Below are positions 1-5,013 of a stretch of DNA of 13,275 bases, piece after piece (the stretch's first letter is position 1; every line of letters starts with the position of its first letter). Below the pieces are notes generated by a model. The model saw only the letters and a program-made list of their open reading frames with translations. It was not told the origin of the DNA and ran no database searches. Origin of the DNA: Prevotellaceae bacterium. Lineage in GTDB: Bacteria; Bacteroidota; Bacteroidia; Bacteroidales; UBA932. The position numbers and the translations under genes are program-made. The stretch spans positions 1 to 13,275 of the forward strand of contig JAITVR010000036.1 in the NCBI GenBank assembly GCA_031285695.1, read 5' to 3'.

Positions 1-461
1 GCAAAGTGCTGCTCCAGCACCTCAATATTTTTATGCGCCCGCACCTGACGAATGAGCGCGCGCTCAATTTCGGCGCCGGTGGTATCCTTGCTGTGCAGTA
101 TGCGGTGCTCGCTGTGGCCGCCCTCGCGCGCCAAATCAAAGCGACCTTCGCTATCGCGGTCAAACTCCGCACCCCACTTTACCAGCTGCTCAATTTGCTC
201 GGGCGCCTCGCGCACCACCATGCGCACCACCTCCTCATTGCACAGGCCGGCGCCGCACACACGCGTGTCCTGCACGTGCTTTTCAAAGGTATCGTGCGCC
301 GAGGTTACGGCCGAAATTCCGCCCTGCGCAAAGTTGGTGTTGCTGTCGTCCAACGCACTTTTGGTAATGAGCAGCACCTTGCCGTGCTCCGCCACCTTGA
401 GCGCGTAGCTGAGCCCTGCCGCACCCGAACCTATTACTAAAAAATCGGTTTGCCTATTCAT
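1..461 (-). CDS. nadB: L-aspartate oxidase NadB, N-terminal part (runs off left edge)
   Basis: Reverse-strand reading from the ATG at 461-459 stays open to position 1, giving about 153 residues with no stop in the window. The protein opens with an FAD-binding Rossmann motif (GSGAAGLSYAL, about residues 11-21). It then shows the flavoprotein/succinate-dehydrogenase-type stretch NFAQGGISAV and the aspartate-oxidase hallmark REGGHSEHRILHSKDTTG (about residues 115-132). NadB oxidises L-aspartate to iminoaspartate in the cytoplasm, the first step of de novo NAD synthesis with NadA. The family is usually about 520-540 residues, so roughly the last two thirds lie outside the window. The REGGHS..RILH signature favours NadB over the related fumarate reductase/succinate dehydrogenase flavoproteins. 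The plus-strand ORFs over this region are its antisense shadows. No clear promoter is visible upstream, where the DNA is repetitive. Confidence 0.93.
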   Translation of the reverse strand, partial: MNRQTDFLVIGSGAAGLSYALKVAEHGKVLLITKSALDDSNTNFAQGGISAVTSAHDTFEKHVQDTRVCGAGLCNEEVVRMVVREAPEQIEQLVKWGAEFDRDSEGRFDLAREGGHSEHRILHSKDTTGAEIERALIRQVRAHKNIEVLEQHF

Positions 462-465
462 TTAA

Positions 466-495
466 TTTCAAATTCCAAGTTTCAAATTTCAAATT
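466..495. repeat. AT-rich short direct repeat, three TTTCAAATT units
   Basis: TTTCAAATT occurs at 466-474, 480-488 and 487-495, the last two overlapping. The array sits 5 bp upstream of the nadB start codon. It is low-complexity intergenic sequence. No function is visible, although the minus strand carries repeated TTTG words that could resemble -33 elements. Confidence 0.6.
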
Positions 496-506
496 CGCCC
501 CACGTC

Positions 507-537
507 ATTGCTTCGCTAAACCCGCTCGCAATGACGG
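507..537 (-). repeat. REP-like interspersed repeat, copy A
   Basis: This 31-bp block (starting ATTGCTTCGC, ending CGCAATGACGG) is the reverse complement of 12785-12815 with a single mismatch (30/31). It has imperfect dyad symmetry, with ATTGC at one end and GCAAT near the other. It lies in the short gap between the 3' end of the radical SAM gene and the 5' end of nadB. Small intergenic elements of this type are common in many bacterial chromosomes. Its role, if any, cannot be read from the sequence. Confidence 0.8.
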
Positions 538-557
538 TACGCACAGGCCAAATTGTT

Positions 558-1343
558 TTACCAATGCGACTCCACCTTTATCCCCAACGCCCGTACCTTT
601 TCGGCAATTTTTTCTAACTCTTCGGGGGTAACTTTTTGCAATCCCTGCGCAGGAGTTTCGCGGTCGATGGTGTAAAGAGTAAGCTCGCGCGGTTGTAGCT
701 GTTTTAAGATTTCTAGCCAACGGTTTACCTCTTCCTCCGTAGTGTTATCAACGGGTACGCCGTTGCATGTGCCGCGCAAAAACATGGTTTGCACAATCAG
801 CTTTTCGCCAAAAGTTTTCATGCTCTCCACCAATTTTTCCACCGAAAAGTTGCCCTGCGGATTGTTCAATAGTTGCACCGTTTTATCAAAACCCGAATCG
901 AACTTCAGCATTGCCCTGTCCACCTTTTGCAGCGCAGCCATTACCTCGTGGCGATTGATGAGCGTGGCGTTCGTCAGCACGCACACCTTGGCCTGCGGCG
1001 CGTATTTATCTCTCAACGAAATGGCATCGTCCACAATTTGCGCAAAGCGCGGGTGCATGGTGGGCTCGCCGTTGCCGGCAAAAGTAATGGCATCGGGCAA
1101 ATTATTTTCGACTTGCAGCTCGCGCAAACGCTTTTCCAGCTCGGCGTGCACCGCTTCGGCGGAGTTAAACTCCAGCTTTGCTTTTTGGGGATTTCCATCG
1201 GCATTCCAACCGCATTCGCAGTAAATGCAGTCGAAGTTGCACAGCTTATTTTTTAGCGGCAGCAGGTTTACACCCAAGGATTTTCCGAGCCTGCGACTCT
1301 TTATGGGGCCTACAATTATGCTATCGAAAAGAAAGGTTGACAC
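558..1343 (-). CDS. Radical SAM protein, COG0731 (TYW1-like) group
   Basis: A 261-aa protein. The cysteines C35, C39 and C42 form the CxxxCxxC motif that binds the radical-SAM [4Fe-4S] cluster (CNFDCIYC). A SAM-contacting GNGEPT motif sits at about residues 90-95. The N-terminal GPIKSRRLGKSLGVNLLP stretch (12-29) is the signature of the COG0731 branch, related to the wyosine-base enzyme TYW1. Bacteria make no wyosine, and I know of no established reaction for the bacterial members, so the substrate is unknown. The start is GTG at 1343. The frame is open upstream to a TAA at about 1380-1382 but contains no ATG there, and starting at GTG puts the conserved motif about 11 residues in, as is typical. 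The short ORF at 505-720 overlapping its 3' end is a shadow. Confidence 0.88.
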   Translation of the reverse strand: MSTFLFDSIIVGPIKSRRLGKSLGVNLLPLKNKLCNFDCIYCECGWNADGNPQKAKLEFNSAEAVHAELEKRLRELQVENNLPDAITFAGNGEPTMHPRFAQIVDDAISLRDKYAPQAKVCVLTNATLINRHEVMAALQKVDRAMLKFDSGFDKTVQLLNNPQGNFSVEKLVESMKTFGEKLIVQTMFLRGTCNGVPVDNTTEEEVNRWLEILKQLQPRELTLYTIDRETPAQGLQKVTPEELEKIAEKVRALGIKVESHW

Positions 1344-1460
1344 TTTTTTAGTTGAAAATTGAGAGTTGAAAATGGCGATTTACTATTTACAATTTTGGAA
1401 TTGGTAATTACGTGTAGCTTTTATTCATTTTACCCCCAATAACATTAGCACTTCGGTTAT

Positions 1461-1478
1461 AACCCCCTTTAGGGGGTT
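1461..1478. repeat. Short perfect hairpin AACCCCC-TTTA-GGGGGTT
   Basis: Arms at 1461-1467 and 1472-1478 are perfect 7-bp complements around a TTTA loop, followed by more G-rich sequence (GGGGGTGG). Neither side carries a T-run, so it is not a standard intrinsic terminator. It is more likely a fragment of a common intergenic repeat. Confidence 0.65.
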
Positions 1479-1537
1479 GGGGGTGGTTGAAGAAAGTGCA
1501 TTATCTATACTTTATTGCTAATTCCACAATTTTATAC

Positions 1538-1606
1538 GGATTAAAGAACAAAGACCAAAAGACGAGAGACTTGTCCTTCGGTCTTTTGTCCTTACATCTT
1601 TAATCC
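1538..1606. repeat. Long imperfect inverted repeat upstream of rlmN
   Basis: The outer 10-bp arms GGATTAAAGA (1538-1547) and TCTTTAATCC (1597-1606) are perfect complements. The inner arms, built on AAAGACC/AAAAGAC and GGTCTTTTGTCC words, pair imperfectly, so about 33 nt can fold back on about 34 nt. It lies 36 bp upstream of the rlmN -7 element and encodes nothing. It could be a short non-autonomous repeat. Confidence 0.7.
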
Positions 1607-1642
1607 ATGTTATTTAAGGGAGCAAAATTAGCCATTATTTTG

Positions 1643-1650
1643 TATTTTTG
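1643..1650 (+). promoter_or_regulatory. Putative rlmN promoter, -7 element TATTTTTG
   Basis: This is a perfect match to the Bacteroidota TAnnTTTG -7 consensus, placed 8 nt before the rlmN ATG at 1659. The resulting leader would be only a few nucleotides. No good TTTG -33 box is seen at the usual spacing, so the call rests on the -7 element and its position. Confidence 0.55.
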
Positions 1651-1658
1651 TGCCGAAA

Positions 1659-2702
1659 ATGGAAACAAAAATTCCCCTAATAGGAAAAACGCTTGCCGAG
1701 CTGGAGCAAGTTGCCGCCGAAGTTGGCATGCCAAAATTTGCCGCAAAGCAAATGGCCGACTGGCTTTACAAAAAACGCGTAGCCCGCATTGCCGACATGA
1801 GCAACCTCTCGGTCAAGCATCGCGAAGCCTTGGAAAGCTGCTACTGCATTGGCTTGAGCGCGCCTACCAACGTGCAAACATCGAAGGACGGTACGCGCAA
1901 ATACCTGTTTGAGGTGGTGGGCAAAAAGCAGGGCAGCATTGAGGCCGTTGCCATTCCCGACGGCGAGCGAACCACGCTGTGCGTATCATCGCAGGCGGGC
2001 TGCAAAATGGGCTGCACCTTTTGCATGACGGCGCGCATGGGCTTTTTGCAAAGCCTCACCTCGGCCGAAATCATCAACCAAATTTTTAGCGTAAGCGAAA
2101 GTGCGCAGCTCAGCAACCTTGTGTTTATGGGCATGGGCGAGCCGTTGGATAATCTTGACAATGTTTTAAAAAGCCTCGAAATCATTACCGCACCCTGGGG
2201 CATGGCGTGGTCGCCCACGCGGGTAACGGTGTCCACCATTGGCGTGCAGCCTGCGCTACAGCGCTTTTTGAGCGAAAGCAAATGCCACCTTGCCGTGAGC
2301 CTGCACGCGCCCTTTGCCGGCGAGCGCCGCGAGCTAATGCCCATGCAAAAGGCGTATCCGATTGACGAAACCATTGACCTTATTCGCCGCTACGACTGGA
2401 CGGGGCAGCGCCGCGTAAGCTTCGAGTACATTATGTTTGCGGGAGTGAACGACACGCCGCGCCACACCGCTGCGCTGGCAAAAATGTTGGGCGACTTTGA
2501 GTGCCGCGTCAACCTCATTCGCTTTCACCAAATCCCCGACAGCCCGCTGCGCGGCTCAAGCATGCCCGTGGTCGAAAAATTTAAGGAAATGCTTTTGCGG
2601 CAAGGCGTAAACACCACCATTCGCGCCTCGCGCGGCGAGGATATTTTAGCAGCGTGCGGCATGCTTTCGACGGCGAAAAAATTAGCGGCAAATAATAGCT
2701 AA
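1659..2702 (+). CDS. rlmN: 23S rRNA (A2503)/tRNA (A37) C2-methyltransferase RlmN
   Basis: A 347-aa radical SAM methyltransferase that makes 2-methyladenosine at 23S rRNA A2503 and, in characterised members, tRNA A37. The cluster cysteines are C115, C119 and C122 (CKMGCTFC). GMGEP lies at 158-162. The C-terminal SRGEDILAACGML contains C333, corresponding to the cysteine that carries the transient methyl group in this family. Length and motif order are normal for RlmN. The reading frame also opens at a GTG at 1650, but that base is the last one of the predicted -7 element and would not be transcribed. The ATG at 1659 is therefore preferred. The gene stands alone, divergent from the radical SAM gene and convergent with the accessory block. 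Confidence 0.96.
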   Translation: METKIPLIGKTLAELEQVAAEVGMPKFAAKQMADWLYKKRVARIADMSNLSVKHREALESCYCIGLSAPTNVQTSKDGTRKYLFEVVGKKQGSIEAVAIPDGERTTLCVSSQAGCKMGCTFCMTARMGFLQSLTSAEIINQIFSVSESAQLSNLVFMGMGEPLDNLDNVLKSLEIITAPWGMAWSPTRVTVSTIGVQPALQRFLSESKCHLAVSLHAPFAGERRELMPMQKAYPIDETIDLIRRYDWTGQRRVSFEYIMFAGVNDTPRHTAALAKMLGDFECRVNLIRFHQIPDSPLRGSSMPVVEKFKEMLLRQGVNTTIRASRGEDILAACGMLSTAKKLAANNS

Positions 2703-2731
2703 AACTACCTAATACTTTTTGCCGTTCTTTA

Positions 2732-2770
2732 TTCGGACACTTCGGACAATCTTCGGACAATCTTCGGACA
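2732..2770. repeat. TTCGGACA repeat, four units
   Basis: TTCGGACA occurs at 2732-2739, 2741-2748, 2752-2759 and 2763-2770; the last three are spaced 11 bp apart (unit CTTCGGACAAT). The array fills most of the gap between the convergent 3' ends of rlmN and the AlbA_2-type gene, on the edge of the accessory block. Its function is unknown. It could be a slippage-generated array or the residue of an insertion junction. Confidence 0.8.
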
Positions 2771-2771
2771 T

Positions 2772-4088
2772 TTAGACGAAAATATATCTTGATAGATTTG
2801 TATCTCCCTCATTTTTAAGTAGATTTTTTTCAGTCAGCTCGGACAAATCTCGCCTTGCTGTTCTATCGGAAATATTATATTTCTCTGCATATTCCGAACT
2901 TGTTATTTCTCCTTTTGGCTTAAAAAAAATCAAGGCGTCAACCTGTCTTTCATTCAACCCCAACTTGCTCAAATCTTCTTTGTTGTAAATATCTTTGCGG
3001 AAAATCACCCAAAAATCAGAGCCTTCATTTGTAAAAGTTGGCGATGGAAGTCCTGCCGTCGCGCATTGCTCTTCAATTTTTGAAATACCTCGTCCCCACG
3101 ATTCTACATAGCCGCTACGGAAAAAAGCGTTCGCAATATCAGGATTGTTTGGACGCGAAGAATGATTTTGCAGCAGCTTTTTAATCGTCCAATCCTCCGG
3201 TAAGCGCCCCTCATTCCAAATCATAATTTTATCGCTGTAAACTTTGATTTGGATAGGCGCGCCACCCGAATACTCCTTGTGCGCTATGGCATTGAGTAGC
3301 GCCTCGCGCAAGGCATCTTTGGGATACTCGTAGGTTTCAATGCGCGAAAGACCGCGATAGCTGACTAACGCTTTGGTGTACTTGGTTAACAGCAGCTCCA
3401 TTGTGCGCTCAACCTGCTCAAACAGATTACCGTGAATATCGTCTTGAAACAGCAAATCGCTGTCGGCACGAAAAAAACCGATTTTAATGTACGCGCCTGT
3501 TGCATACTTTTCAGGGTTAGCATGAAATAAAAGCAGCGCAGCACGCTTCAAACAGCCATTTTCATACAAGTTTAAGTTTTCGAGCAGCTGCTCGGGCGTA
3601 CACTTGCGACTCCTTTCGTCAAGGCGGTTACTTTCGACACCTCTTTCTTTGAAAAATTCAAATGTTTCCTGCTTTAAATCAGTAACGCGGATAGCCGGTA
3701 TTGGTACGCTATCCCACTTTCTGCCGTATTTATGCAGCAGAAATTTATCCAACGCTGCACCTTTCAGCTCCTGCTTTGTGCTACCGCTTCGGTAGTGATA
3801 CTCGCCCTTGTAATTTACAGGATTGGGCTGCGCCTCAACAACGATTTCAATATAATCCCCCTGCTTCGTTTCGCGTAAATTTACATCTGCCACAATACCT
3901 AACACAGCGGTTATTTTGTTGGGTAAATCCTCCAACAATTTTTAGGCATTTCTTACGCCTACAACATTTCCGCCGTCATCTTTACCTATCACAAGCGTAC
4001 CGCCTTGCGCATTGGCAAAGCCACATATCCACCGCAGGTATTCGTCCTTCCAAACGGATTTGTATTCTATGTTTTGGTGTTCGGGCAT
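2772..4088 (-). pseudogene. AlbA_2 (Schlafen-like)/HATPase/HTH protein interrupted by in-frame TAA
   Basis: From the ATG at 4088 the frame encodes a typical AlbA_2 N-terminus (MPEHQNIEYKSVWKDEYLRW, then GFANAQGGTLVIGKDDGGNV). It meets TAA at 3944-3942 (codon 49) and continues in the same frame (K-LLEDLPNKITAVLG) for 389 more residues to 2772. Reading through gives the usual single protein of about 438 residues. It has the AlbA_2 putative nucleic-acid-binding domain, a GHKL-like HATPase_c_4 region (ALREALLNAIAHKEYSGG, then IWNEGRLPED) and a C-terminal winged helix (ISDRTARRDLSEL). The family is annotated as RecG-related ATP-binding or transcriptional-regulator proteins, mostly without known function. 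The downstream part alone could only start at TTG (3938) and would lack the N-terminal half of AlbA_2. A nonsense mutation is simplest. Readthrough, re-initiation at TTG, or a base-call error remain possible. The gene follows the RelA/SpoT-like gene by 10 bp. Confidence 0.85.
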
Positions 4089-4098
4089 AACTAAATTA

Positions 4099-5013
4099 TT
4101 ATTTTCCTAAGTATTCATCAAAATCCGTTTTAATTATTTGAGGTAATAACTTTTCAATTGCAGAATTATTTATTTTTAAATAATTAAGTGTGTAAATAAG
4201 ATTATTAAAAGATATAGGTATATGCAATTTCGACAATGCTACTCGTTCTATAAATCCCTGTCTATCAACTCTAAATATTTGTTTTGCCAACTCATTATCA
4301 CTGTTGAGAATATCACAAATACGATTATCTAATGGTTCTTTGGTAATTTTCAATCTAAATTTTGTTCTCAACATTGCCTCCCAATTATGGTTTTTATAAT
4401 GTTTATATGACAAATCATCAAACAAAGATTTCAATGCGCTATCACTTGTTTCAAGAGTAGCATATATGCCATTTAACATTCTCCACTCATCCAAAAAATC
4501 GTCCCAATCAGATTTACATTTATATCTCAAAACGTGGTCAATTTCATGCCACCCTTCTGATAGAGTTGTTCTAAGTTGAATTTCGAAAGTATTATCTATC
4601 AATGAATAAATGTCACCGTTGTTAGAATAAGACAATTCTTGCAATGTCTTTGAGTCTGTATCAGTCATTCGACAAACAAGATTTTTATGGACAGGCTTAA
4701 ATACTTCTTTGTTTTCTTGAGTAATTACATCATTTGCCTCATCTACTTTTTCATATTTTCGCTCAAAAATATCCCATAAAAGTTTGACGTCTTCGATAAA
4801 GTAAGTTGTAATTCTGAAGCCACAAATATCTTGGACTTTTTTACCTTCTTTAGAATAGTAATTCTTCCCTTTTCGGTCAATTTTTTCTTTTAACGAGTCA
4901 AATTCTTTAATTCTTGCGTGTATCCTACAGTGAATGCCAATTCTACCTATTTCCGCTAAAATCTCATCTTGAATATTTTTGAGTATACTTTTTAATCCAG
5001 GATTATTGTTCAT
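4099..5013 (-). CDS. RelA/SpoT-fold (small alarmone synthetase-like) protein
   Basis: A 304-aa AT-rich gene. Residues 30-165 show the RelA/SpoT synthetase pattern: an R/K/S/K helix (RIKEFDSLKEK, 34-44), the metal-site motif DICGFR (62-67), and EIQLRT (144-149) followed by W155, H160 and YK (164-165). The family transfers pyrophosphate from ATP to GDP/GTP (making (p)ppGpp) or, in toxic small alarmone synthetases, to other acceptors such as the tRNA 3' end. The nucleotide-binding G-loop, normally YxSxH, appears here as FKPVH (105-109), so the acceptor may differ. No HD hydrolase domain, TGS or ACT is present. Residues 166-304 are unrecognised and may be regulatory. Its ATG overlaps the stop of the upstream NACHT gene (ATGA, 5010-5013), which implies coupled translation and joint function. 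The fold is well supported; the activity is inferred. Confidence 0.85.
   Translation of the reverse strand: MNNNPGLKSILKNIQDEILAEIGRIGIHCRIHARIKEFDSLKEKIDRKGKNYYSKEGKKVQDICGFRITTYFIEDVKLLWDIFERKYEKVDEANDVITQENKEVFKPVHKNLVCRMTDTDSKTLQELSYSNNGDIYSLIDNTFEIQLRTTLSEGWHEIDHVLRYKCKSDWDDFLDEWRMLNGIYATLETSDSALKSLFDDLSYKHYKNHNWEAMLRTKFRLKITKEPLDNRICDILNSDNELAKQIFRVDRQGFIERVALSKLHIPISFNNLIYTLNYLKINNSAIEKLLPQIIKTDFDEYLGK

Larger units (their letters stand above)
1344..1642. other. Divergent intergenic region rich in small repeats
   Basis: About 300 bp without a gene separate the divergent radical SAM gene (-) and rlmN (+). The region holds a duplicated GTTGAAAAT (1351-1359 and 1365-1373), a C-run/G-run hairpin (1461-1478) and a long imperfect inverted repeat (1538-1606). 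No ORF with coding character, no tRNA and no clear promoter for the minus-strand gene were seen. The rest is AT-rich and unremarkable. Confidence 0.7.

Noticed and set aside
6..440. Plus-strand ORFs of 144 and 118 aa
   Set aside because: They lie entirely antisense to the clear nadB frame and have no family features.
1461..1478. Intrinsic terminator
   Set aside because: A G/C hairpin without a T-tract and not next to a gene end; it sits between divergent genes.
2732..2770. CRISPR array
   Set aside because: Units of 8-11 bp with 1-3-bp gaps and no spacers; it is a simple short tandem repeat.
3701..4090. Plus-strand ORF of 129 aa over the 5' end of the AlbA_2 gene
   Set aside because: It has no recognisable domain, and the minus strand here encodes the AlbA_2 N-terminus on both sides of the TAA.
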